Source: Callipepla californica brunnescens (lineage: Eukaryota > Chordata > Aves > Galliformes > Odontophoridae). Taken from it: a DNA stretch of 64,000 nt. The notes under the pieces are model-generated. The model did not search any database and was not told the origin of the DNA. It saw only the letters and a list, made by a program, of their open reading frames with translations. A program made the position numbers and the translations under genes. Positions 24,826 to 33,825 of the stretch are shown piece by piece. Numbering within the stretch: position 1 is the first letter of the stretch; each line of letters starts with the position of its first letter. The DNA lies in contig JALIRH010000007.1 of NCBI GenBank assembly GCA_023055505.1, positions 29,369,720 through 29,433,719 of the forward strand, in the 5' to 3' direction.

Positions 24826-24856
24826 TCAATCGCTACATTGTTGACATTCGCCAGGC

Positions 24857-24864
24857 TGACATCA
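24857..24864 (+). promoter_or_regulatory. CRE/ATF-like site TGACATCA
   Basis: One mismatch from the palindromic CRE (TGACGTCA). Its position between the GC boxes makes a functional ATF/CREB site plausible, by inference from sequence only. Confidence 0.45.
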
Positions 24865-25027
24865 TCCTTCCCCGCCCCGCTCCATTCACAACAACGCTAC
24901 GCCAACGGCGCAGCGCGCCCTCCCTCGCCCGCCGCGGTCGCTACGCACGGAAAGATGCGTACGGCCGCTCCGCGAATAGCGGCGACGCGGACGCCCCGCC
25001 CCGCTTCTGCTGCCGGGGGAGGGGGCG

Positions 25028-25037
25028 GCGCATGCGC
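25028..25037. promoter_or_regulatory. NRF1 site (perfect palindrome)
   Basis: GCGCATGCGC is the exact consensus palindrome bound by nuclear respiratory factor 1 and is common in bidirectional CpG-island promoters. It lies between the two candidate start regions. Confidence 0.7.
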
Positions 25038-25050
25038 GTAGCTAGCTCAC

Positions 25051-25113
25051 CCCCCCCCCCTCGGGATTTGTGTGTGTGTGTATATATACATAAATATATA
25101 TATGTATATGTGG
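25051..25113. repeat. C10 run followed by (TG)n and (TA)n
   Basis: A run of ten C is followed by TTTGTGTGTGTGTATATATA and interrupted TA repeats. This is an unusual AT island inside the CpG island, directly upstream of the ZNF143-type and YY1-type sites. Confidence 0.85.
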
Positions 25114-25135
25114 TGTTAGCGGCCGCGAGGGGCTT

Positions 25136-25148
25136 TGGGACTCGTAGT
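25136..25148 (-). promoter_or_regulatory. ACTAYRNNNCCCR (ZNF143/SBS-type) site
   Basis: The minus strand reads ACTACGAGTCCCA, an exact match to the conserved promoter word ACTAYRNNNCCCR, which overlaps the ZNF143/Staf binding pattern and is enriched near transcription start sites. It lies 20 nt upstream of the YY1-type site. Confidence 0.55.
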
Positions 25149-25149
25149 C

Positions 25150-25261
25150 AGAGGGGCCGCAGGGTCGGCCGCCATGGTCGAGGGGTTGTCCGGCAGCGCT
25201 TCGTGCGCGGCCGCCGGGTCCCCGTGCAGGCGTTTGGGGGCTCTGCCCTTTGCAGGGAGGG
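25150..25261 (+). other. Candidate first exon of a divergent plus-strand transcript
   Basis: It starts near the ZNF143-type and YY1-type sites and ends at GGGAGGG before GTGAGG. The ATG at 25174 opens a frame (MVEGLSGSASCAAAG...) that would run 43 codons unspliced. If spliced at 25261 it leaves in phase 1, and joining directly to the exon at 26720 gives an immediate stop (AC-AAA-TGA). The ATG may therefore be an upstream ORF, or another exon may intervene. No family is recognised. It could equally be a promoter-associated non-coding RNA. Confidence 0.3.
25168..25177 (+). promoter_or_regulatory. YY1-type site over an ATG in good context
   Basis: GCCGCCATGG matches the YY1 core and is also an optimal translation-start context. 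YY1 words of this form usually lie just downstream of a start site in the transcribed direction, which suggests plus-strand transcription from about 25150. Confidence 0.6.
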
Positions 25262-26249
25262 GTGAGGTTACCCACCCGGCTGCCGCGGAGCCCCGCTGTT
25301 GATCCTGGTGATATTTTACGCGCTCCGCCCCCGGAGAAACCTCATCCTCCAGCTCTTGCCAACCGCAAGCGTCCGACAGTCATGAGTCAGCCCTGCCAAA
25401 CATCAGAGGAATAGATAAGTGCTCCCGAGATGAAAAACAAAAACAAACGCCCGTGGGGCCGTCCCGGGGCGGGGGTCTCGGAAACGCGGCCGTAGCGGCA
25501 GCAAACGCCAATCAACAACGATGCTGCAAGCTAACGCGAGCACGTCTGGCAATTAACGCGTGCCTGTTCGCCGCTTCGTCGGTGTTGGTATCACATGGAT
25601 TCGTCCCAGTTTTCCCCCTTTGCTGCACGGCTCTTTCTGTGCTCTCCTCGGCGCGAGGAGCGATTTGTGTGACACTGTTTGACCGAACTTCTGAACTCGC
25701 TGCTGCTTTTTCGAAGTCTCCTTAAAGCTGTGCGAAGGCGGTGTGTCTACGCAAAGTCAGCTCTTCACGTGTGATGTCAGACATATTGTCGCTTTCCAAA
25801 AGCAACGCTCTGCCCTGGCTTGCATTTGATATGCTCGTTTTCAACATTCTGGTTTAGTAGCAGCTTCTTACCCCAGCGTTTTGCAGCTGCATGTGGCAGC
25901 GGAATAACATCCCGCTGGAGAATTCGCCTCACCAACTTCAGTTTCCCTGCGCAAGTGATGCCGGTGCAAAGCCTTGGTTCTGGTTCTGCAGACATATGTA
26001 GTGTTTAACACATGGCAAGTCCCACGGCGTAGTGTCATGTGTTTAAGTGCTAACAAGGCTGGGTCTCCGTGTCGCCTTGTTTTTCCTGGAGACACAAAAA
26101 TAGTTATGTATTGGCATGAGAGATAAAAATACTGCATTCAGAAGGACTTGGATAAAAATAAGTCGCGCAGCGTTAGTAATGCTTTCGTTAGCTCTCTACG
26201 TGCCCATTATGTCACTGCGTTCAGAGTGTGCATCCTCTGTTGTTGACAG
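25262..26249. other. Right shoulder of CpG island, no gene recognised
   Basis: CpG content decays gradually from about 25300 to 25700. Scattered CG words remain, but there is no repeat or coding similarity. The 90-codon ORF at 25453-25725 is composition-driven. Confidence 0.5.
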
Positions 26250-26271
26250 ACTACACAAGATGCAGCTCCAG
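26250..26271 (+). other. Candidate micro-exon or end of an exon, plus strand
   Basis: CCTCTGTTGTTGACAG could act as an acceptor, and CTCCAG before GTAAGC is a good donor. The ATG at 26260-26262 has A at -3 and reads MQLQ, then joins the exon at 26720 in phase 0 (MQLQ-TNEFSKET...). The exon could also extend further 5' from an unseen acceptor. Support is limited to splice signals and phase. Confidence 0.25.
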
Positions 26272-26719
26272 GTAAGCCAAAGCTGGTCAAACTGCAAACT
26301 TGGCAAAAAAACAACAACAAACCTCTGCCCAGAGCACACTTTGCTGAAAGCACAATAAGAACCATTCATCTTACTGACCAGCATTTTAAAATGCGCATTC
26401 CTGTTTGACATAAAGTGAACTTTGAGCGATTTTACTGCAGCCTGTTAGGTCTTGTACGAGTGAACTGGGTGAAAAACTGACAGTGACTTTCAAAGGCAGG
26501 AGGAACGCCGCACTAACCAGCGAAATCTACCGGTATAAAATCCTAGTTTTATATGACGTATTCACATTTTAACACACTAGCTTTCTCATACAGCCCCAAG
26601 CAGCTTATACTGCAGTAGCACTTCCAGCCCGATCCTGTTTCGATTGCCATCGACTATTTTCACACCTCAGTTTTTTGTAAACGTCGCTATTTCTGGATCT
26701 TTTCTTTTTTTTTCCTCAG

Positions 26720-26800
26720 ACAAATGAGTTTTCTAAAGAGACGTTGCAGATGGTCTCTCAAAATGATCAACGATTTGTCAAGCAACAGTGGCAAAATAAG
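26720..26800 (+). CDS. Candidate coding exon of unidentified plus-strand transcript
   Basis: A strong acceptor (TTTTCTTTTTTTTTCCTCAG) precedes, and AAAATAAG before GTGAGG follows. The 81-nt block is a multiple of three and open in frame 0: TNEFSKETLQMVSQ, then NDQRFVKQQWQNK. The hydrophilic, Gln/Lys-rich sequence has a coiled-coil-like look, but no family is recognised. The frame would also stay open for 45 codons beyond the donor if unspliced. Next exons were not found to the right within the window, so they would be distant or this is a pseudo-exon. Confidence 0.3.
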
Positions 26801-29746
26801 GTGAGGGTAAATGTGGAGAAATGCAAGAAGTTATCCCTTGAGTACTTTAGGAATAACTCACCCAGAGTGCCACAACAACATTCTCCAAACAGAGCTGCCT
26901 CAATAGATTTTACAACTGGCTTCAGCTCAGCTTTATAGATGTAGTTCCTTACTAGGGATCATCTTCACCAATGTCTTAATTAGGTGGTTTCCCCACAGCA
27001 CAGTGACTTCATCCCTTCAGAGAACTGCCTGGCTGAGCTTGGGGCACTTGACCTACTTTCCAGTATTTTCTTTGTGGATAACACAAAACTTTTTAGAATG
27101 TTTGAAACGTGAGGATCTATTTCAGCCACATTTCGTATGTATATTTAAAAGATTTCAAATTAATACAATATTGTAAAACATGTCCCAACATCCCTTTCTG
27201 AGATCTCATTTGCATATCAATCTTGTAACTTGAATAGTCTTAATAGTGCCACTTGTTGGAGAGCCCTGTGTATTGCAAGATATTTCAAGCACATCTTTAT
27301 GAAACGAATCGCTTTTTCCTGATAATGAGTAATTCCTAATTTAAGGAGCTGCAGGAAGAGATGAAAATACTGCACAAGACACATTTTGAAGCGGTCTCAT
27401 CTTGAACCAGAGCGGCCCAAAGGCTCTCTGAATGGGCAACGTGTTGTTAGTGCATTCAGAATCTTACGCAACCCCATCTTTGCAGTGGTAATGAAACAGT
27501 GAAAAAGGAAAGTAAGGCTAAATTAATTTGATTGAGCAAACTGTCATTTCCTTCCACTGTGCATTTTATGCCTCGGCATAAGGGTGAAAAAAATGGGCTT
27601 TCCTGGCTAAGCCCTGGTTCTGCCCACAGTTCTAAGTCATTATTGATAATTATGCATATATATTCTCCTGGGTTATGCAGGTAGAATTCATGAAATTGCA
27701 TCATTCTCTTTGCAGTGATTAAGAAATTCACAGTTGATTACTGATTATGCTGCAGGCACCATATGTCTTTTTGCAACCAGATTCGAACACACCCCAGGTA
27801 TATTGCGTTTCCAAGAGCCCTGACAGTAGGAACAGCACACACTGAGTCAGTGACTGTGACAGCTAAGAAGGAGACATTGTCGTGGTGCAAGATATCAAAG
27901 ATTCACGATGTAATATCTCCACAGCATGGCTTGACGTAACATGAAAAGCTTCACAAAGAAACATTTGCCATGCACACAGCATCAGATCTCTGGTATGATA
28001 TTTTAAGGAGCCAGTGAGATATCATATTTGAAATGTATTGAAGTATTAACAAAGCGTTGTTGCGCAGGCTAAAATTATTGTGTCAGAAGGCAAGGCAGGA
28101 AAAAAGGCAGGTGCTGACCTTTACAAAATCATTTGGATGACATCATGCGAAGGGATTTTTAAGTAGCTGGTGGCTTCAAGGAATTGAGGGTCAAGAATCA
28201 TTCCTGTTTACATATGATGTCCAAACCCCTTTGTACAGTCACTAAGACAATTGTTGAGTGTTTGTCTTGTTCAAGGACGAGCAGTGAACAATTCCTACTG
28301 CCTGCTTGCTAGGGTTGCCAGACTTCGGTTTAGCACAGAGCAATTAAGGAAAAGTGATTGCAACACCATTCTCTGTTAAACAAATAGGATGAACAGCCTA
28401 AAAAAATATTTTCACTGATTATACGGGAGATCAGAATTGGTCAGCCCCAGAGCGACACAATTCTAACAGCCTTCTGCTGGCTTGGAGCTAAATGCTGCGA
28501 AGGCGGCCCAAGTATGGCCCGCAGCGAGTCCTGGAGTCAGCTGGTAAGGTTACAGCTTAACCTTTTCCATCGTGTCTTTGAATCAGTGCTTTCTTCTGAG
28601 GTTTCCATTAGATCTATCACTGCTTTCGTTCTTTGATTATTATTTTTTACTTAGTGTGTGTAAATTGTGATTTACGATCCACGGGTAATATTTCAGAATT
28701 TATATTTAGAGTTGTGTTTTAAAATACAACATAAAACTGCATTATATCTTTGCTTCCAGAGGTCAAATCTTTCAAATTCCCTGATTCTGCAAGTTTTGAT
28801 GGTCCCAGAGTCTCCTTCCAAGAATGGGGACATCCATAATGACATACTTAAACCAAAGTTGATTTAAACATAAGAATCGATGCAGACAGATCTGTTCCAA
28901 AAGTTACCTGAGGGCTGTAGTGGACAAATCCTAATCTTGTTTTAGCTAAACTTATCCTAAAATGCATTTTTTTTTTCCAAAGCCTTTCCTTTTCTTATCT
29001 GAAAAATGAAGTCAAGATACCTGCAGCAAACCTTATGAACACAGATCTTGGCAAGTCCATTGTGCTGCTGAGGGGGAAAAAGGTGCTCTCTGTTGAGCAC
29101 TGCTCAGAGAGAGAAATCTTCTAGGTCTGGAGAACAAGGAGGGTATGCAGAGATTGATCTAGGTGTGATGAGGCTGCATTTGTGCTCTAGACACTAAATA
29201 TCAGGAAGGAGACTTATTTTGGTTCTGGGATTCATTCAAGAGCACAGAGATATTTCTGAGCAATCTCATTGCCAGTTATGATATGTGAGAGCACACCAGT
29301 GAAGATTTAATTAAAAGTTATGATTTTGGGAAGGAATAGAAAATGGGAAGAAAATACGAACAGCCCTATTCCCCAGTGAGAGATTACTATTTTTAAGGAG
29401 TCTTTTACTCTGTGTAGTCTTTAACATCAATGAGACTTTATGCACACGCTCCAGTGGCTGACTAGACCTGAATTCATTAATTAGAGTAAAAGCCTTGAGG
29501 TAATTATTACTCACAAACAAAAATACTGGATTTGGTAACTATTCTGAATCGTTAGCACATGTAATTCTGCTTTCACTGTGCAACTGTAGCAGAGGCTTCA
29601 TGTACGTAAATTCCTCTCAGGCTGGACTGCACAACCACAATGCAGGACATGCTGCTGTTGCCGAGGACATTGCAAGGCTTTCAGAGTGAGCCAGCGGCAG
29701 TAACACGCATACACACACACAGGGACATAAAATATAAGGTTTTCAG
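26801..29746. other. Non-coding stretch
   Basis: No gene or recognisable repeat. An octamer-type word ATTTGCAT lies at 27208-27215 in an AT-rich, low-CpG segment. A GC-richer patch at 28470-28545 ends at a donor-like GTAAGG, but I call no exon. Confidence 0.5.
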
Positions 29747-29865
29747 TATCACAGAATGGCTTGGGTTCAAAGGGACCTAAAAGAACATCTGGTTCCAAAC
29801 CCCTGTCATGGGCACGGTTGCCTTCTACCAGGTCAGGCTGTCCAAAGCTCAAAGCCTGGTTTGAC
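29747..29865 (-). mobile_element. CR1 LINE, 3'-end fragment (antisense)
   Basis: ATCACAGAATGGCTTGGGTTCAAAGGGACC is followed by ...CCCCTGTCATGGGCACGG...CCAGGTCAGGCTGTCCAAAGC. This is the reverse complement of the avian CR1 3' untranslated end. It is 5' truncated and about 120 nt long. Confidence 0.85.
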
Positions 29866-32800
29866 AGTCACGTGTGGTTTAATAATTAAGGGTACTTAAT
29901 GAATGAGACGTGCATGGAACATAAGAAATTTTTTGCGGGTTGAAAATATTTTGTGGCTGAGCATCTGCTAGAGAAGGGCTGGCAGGAGGCGTGGATGGAG
30001 CAGTCAGCAGGTACTGTGGCCACAGGGGCACAGCAGCGTGCTCTGCCTCTGGTGGTCTTTTACCAGGTGCTGGATTATTTGAGACTCATTACTATTGTTT
30101 TTGCTCACGTTAATGAACACAGTTTGATTCATTTACTTATCACACAAAATGCTTTTGCCTTTTTTCAAACAGACTGTAGGTTTTTCTTGCAATTTAAGCA
30201 TAGGACTGGAACAGAACAGTTATTTCTGAAAGGATAGAGACAACTTCTGTATTAAGAAATATTTACAATCTGTATTCATGTATTTTCTGATTAATAGGTA
30301 GTGTTGTTGAAGTGTTTGCATTTAAGGCAGAGGTCAAGTCTCTGCTACTGTTCTGTTTTGGAGGTGAATGCAGAGTGCATTGGCTTGCAGTGTGCCTGCG
30401 GTTTTTTTGTAGCTGCAGAAAATAATTGTGACCCCTGATTATGGGAGTGATTTAAAACTGCTCTTTGCTGTGTTAACTTGAAGTAGTGAACTCCAAAGGT
30501 CTGCTGTGAATAGCCTATGAATAGAAAAGGGGCTCTGCTGGAACTCTCCATTATGTTTGAAGTGTGTAGAAACTGGAGATTGAAAAGACCCACTAGTTCA
30601 TGGAATTCATTGCACAGGCAAGACAGAAACTCTTAGCACAGTGATACCCTTCCTACATTTCTCCAGAAAAAAAAGAATAAAAAGAAAAAGAAAAAGAAAA
30701 CATGTTTAGATGTTTCTGGAGAAAATGCTTTAACACAATGCAATCCATTAGATGTCTGCATTTTGACCCAGTCTGCTATTGAGGCAATTTCTGCATCAAA
30801 TCTTCAGTGTCAGTTGCAGAATGACTAAAATATTGAAGCCTTATGGAGAACAAAGATGGTTTATTACATATATCTTCCTCTTACGATGAAAGGAACTATT
30901 AGTTAGTCCACAGCTATTGATATTCTTGAGTTCTTTAAAGAACTGTTCACTTAGTCTAAATGTAAAAGATGGGAAAATATATCAAAGGTTTAAATAAATA
31001 ACTTTTAAATAAAAATCCCTCCAAAATAAACAAATGTTCACCTGCAGTGCCTGAAATTCACATAATGATTTCAGCAAGAGCTTGAAAGCCATCAAGAAGG
31101 AAGCAAAAGCTTGGTGATATTTGGTGATTAGTGAAAAGGAAAAAAGGAAAGGCTGCATACAGTGACAAGTAAGTTCCATGAGAAGTTTCAGTCATCTAAT
31201 AATTGAATCTAATTTAACATAACTACACATATAGGCCAGGAAACCTCTTTTTTTGTCTTTTAATGGACTTCCGTAGGAAGTTGATAGGGTTTCTCTAAGG
31301 AATAGCCTTGCTTTCTACAGTTTATGTATGGTACAGACTACTTTTGTCTTCTGCTTATGAAATTTGGTCTAGTTTGTCGTTGCTACTTTCTTTGTTAAAA
31401 GGTAAAATGCACATTGGGCAAATGTTCTATGGCAATTTACATAAAAAGTGATGACAAAGAGCAATTAATTCCTCATTATTATGCAGCAAAATGCTACTTT
31501 GCTCCTAAGTGACTGTGGAGTATGGTTTTTTCTCTGCGTGTAAATTTGTTGCAGCATTATTCTAAAAATAGTACTTCAGGGCCCTCTGCTCTCTTTATAA
31601 ATCAGGATCTCTGACACTCCATTCAGCTCTCCATGGAGAGATTTTTTTCTCACGCGCTCTTAACAATATAAGTATCACCCAAAACGTTCATCACAATAAT
31701 AAGCATCAGAATTTTGTTAGATAAAGCAAGATAGAGGAATTTAATATTTTGTCAAATTAGATCTCTATCCTTTTTATCTTGAGATCAGTATTCAAAGTAC
31801 ACTCGGATCACACACAAATAGAAACATATTCCTACCACACACAGCTAGTCTGTACAGAACAAAGAGTTGAGATATCGTTTTCTGTGAAGGCTTGATTCCG
31901 AGTACAGATTTCATTACTGGCTCACCATAGGATAATGAAATTCCTTCAGGGCAAAGATGAGGTACATCAAAGAGGCAGTGTGGAGAGGCAGACTTTGTTA
32001 GTGCATGCTCTGTCACCTGCATTACTGGTCCTTGCCTGCCTTTAATTTGTAAGGAAATGCTAGTAATTCAAAACCTTTTATTGGACCAACTCGTATTTAT
32101 ATATATATATATATATATATTCACATATATATGTACCCAAACTTGCACACAGAAACATGTATTTTTCAAAATACAAAATCTCCTGGAAGTTATGTGATTT
32201 CTCTGTGCCTGAAGTGGAATATGGAAAATAATTCATTTCTTACTTGCAGAAATGACCTATGCGGATGCTGAAAGCATCTTTACGTTTAGTAAATAAATGC
32301 TGTCTGCACCCTGTAGATAAGTAACACTTCATGCAACTTTCCTTTTTTATTTCTGTAGCAATTCAGAGTGACTTCGGTGCTTATGGAAATGAGAGGCAAA
32401 TATTCATCAGGACCAGGAGCTGCGGAGGACATGAATCACTAAAGCTTTCCCACAAGGCTTTGCCAACATGGAACAAAAGGGTTGCCCTACAGAAACACAT
32501 CATGGCTCTATCTAGTCCAGCAACCCGCCCCTGGCCGCATCCAGTAACTGATGCTTCAGAGCAAATCAAAACCACAGCAAGCACCTAGCTAATTACGAGA
32601 TGCTGTGCGTAGAGGAAAAAGGTTGATCCTGACTCACAAGAGAGCAGTTTATGCCCTGAAGCGTGGGGTTTGATTTCCCTTGTATCCGTTTGCTTAACTC
32701 ACACAGTTGCAAATACAATTTATGCTTAAAAGAGCTTCTAATCCTCTGTTGGATCCTAATCAACAATCTGCCTCCATAACCTGAGTTACCAGGAAGTTCT

Positions 32801-33261
32801 CTGGGCTGAGTGCACTCTGCATGGAAGCCCTTTGCTTTGCAAGCTTAGGGAAAGTTTTCCAGCTTTGGTCTAACACACACCGCCCCGAGGATTAGCACTT
32901 ATTGCCCTAATGGAAACCATCCAGAATACTGCTTCCTTCCCCTTGAGACCTCCGTATGTGAACCAGTTAATTCTTCAATCCTACCTGCCAGTCTGTGCTT
33001 TTGGGTGGGTTTCCTTCACCCACATGGGGAAGTGGCTCCCACTTTCTGCCCTCCTAGAAGCTTCTGGCAGGTCTCCCCTCAGAGCAGGAGCTGTGTACCT
33101 GGAGGGAAGCTGTCTGTTGCAAAAGAGGGGAAAAAGAGGGATAAGCAGAGGAGTGAGGCAGAGGAGAAGCTCATGGGAGGTAGCAGAAAGCCCCCCTTTC
33201 TGCTCCTCCAGCATTTCCTCATGAAGCAGTGGATCCTCTTGAAATCTCCTCTCTTCAGGGA
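29866..33261. other. Non-coding stretch with simple repeats
   Basis: No gene recognised. It contains an A-rich AAAAAG/AAAAG repeat at 30666-30700 and a (TA)n tract at 32098-32120 with a short second block at 32124-32132. Short ORFs have no family features. Confidence 0.5.
32098..32132. repeat. (TA)n microsatellite
   Basis: About eleven TA units, a TCAC interruption, then four more. Confidence 0.95.
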
Positions 33262-33825
33262 TATTGCTGGGAAGGGACTGTCCTGCTCTACTCCACACTG
33301 ATGCAGCCTCACCTGGAGCCCTGTGCGCAGTTTGGGACACCACAGTTTGAGAAGGACATATAACTATCAGAGAGCACCCAAAGGAGGGCTATGAAGATGG
33401 CGAAGGGTCTAGAGGAGCAGCTGAGGTCCCTTGGTTTGTGCAGCCCATAGCAGAGGAGCTGAGGGGAGGCCTCATGGCAGCCTACAGCTCCTTCCCAGGG
33501 GAGCAGAGCAGCAGTGCTGACCTCTGCTCTCTGGTGACAGTGACAGGACACGAGGGAATGGCATGGAGATGCATTATGGGAGGGTCGGGTTGGGTGTTAG
33601 GGGAGGGTTCCTCTTCAGAGGGTGGTTGGGCATGGAACTGGCTGCCCAAGGCAGTGGTCGTGGACTCAAGCTGCCAGAGTTCAAGTAGTGTTTGGATAAC
33701 ACACTCAGACATAAGGTTTGAGTTTTGGGTGCTCATCTGTGGACCCAAGAGTTGGATTTGATGAGCCTTGTGAGCTACCACTGAGTCAGGATCTTCTATG
33801 GTTCCGTAATTCCACTATTCTATGA
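33262..33825 (+). mobile_element. CR1 LINE, 3' portion (sense)
   Basis: This is about 560 nt of CR1 in sense orientation. It begins GCTGGGAAGGGACTGTCCTGC, with CTCACCTGGAGCCCTGTGCGCAGT, passes through the AGGAGGGCTATGAAGATGG and GGAGCTGAGGGGAGGCCTCATGGCAGCCTACAGCTCC regions, and ends in GTAATTCCACTATTCTATGA. It covers the end of the reverse-transcriptase ORF and the 3' UTR. Stops and indels make it non-functional. ORFs of 77-120 codons on both strands here (32981-33343, 33438-33761, 33482-33781) are readings of this element. Confidence 0.92.

Larger units (their letters stand above)
24097..24840 (-). other. Probable non-coding first exon (5' UTR) of minus-strand gene
   Basis: On the minus strand the GC-rich sequence ...GGCGCGGCGAG ends at 24097, directly before the full donor consensus GTGAGT. 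Upstream lie pyrimidine-rich blocks, (CCT)n triplets and GC boxes, typical of a long GC-rich 5' UTR. The transcription start is not visible; I place it near 24840 because the GC boxes and CRE-like site lie just beyond. An unsupported 124-codon Ser/Pro/Arg-rich ORF (24829 to 24455) sits inside and ends in an ATG-TGA at 24460-24455. Facing homopolymers (A28 at 24398-24425 and T21 at 24337-24357) also lie within it. Alternatively the exon is shorter and some of this is promoter. Confidence 0.5.
23600..25700. promoter_or_regulatory. CpG island spanning a probable bidirectional promoter
   Basis: CpG dinucleotides and GC content rise sharply here, densest at 24060-25280, against AT-rich flanks that are CpG-poor. 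The core carries several CCCCGCCCC GC boxes, an ATF/CRE-like TGACATCA, an NRF1 palindrome, an ACTAYRNNNCCCR site and a YY1-type site, with no TATA box. Such islands mark constitutive or developmental vertebrate promoters. A consensus donor on the minus strand at 24097 and a GGGGTGAGG donor-like site on the plus strand at 25262, on opposite sides of the site cluster, suggest divergent transcription. The target genes are not identified. Confidence 0.85.

Noticed and set aside
23596..24844. Long overlapping plus-strand ORFs (292 and 336 codons) in the CpG island
   Set aside because: They consist of Arg/Gly/Lys/Pro runs from GC-rich triplet and homopolymer tracts, with no domain. Stop codons are simply rare in this composition, and the overlapping frames are equally open.
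33438..33781. ORFs of about 100 codons on both strands
   Set aside because: They lie entirely within the CR1 3' portion and do not encode a host protein.
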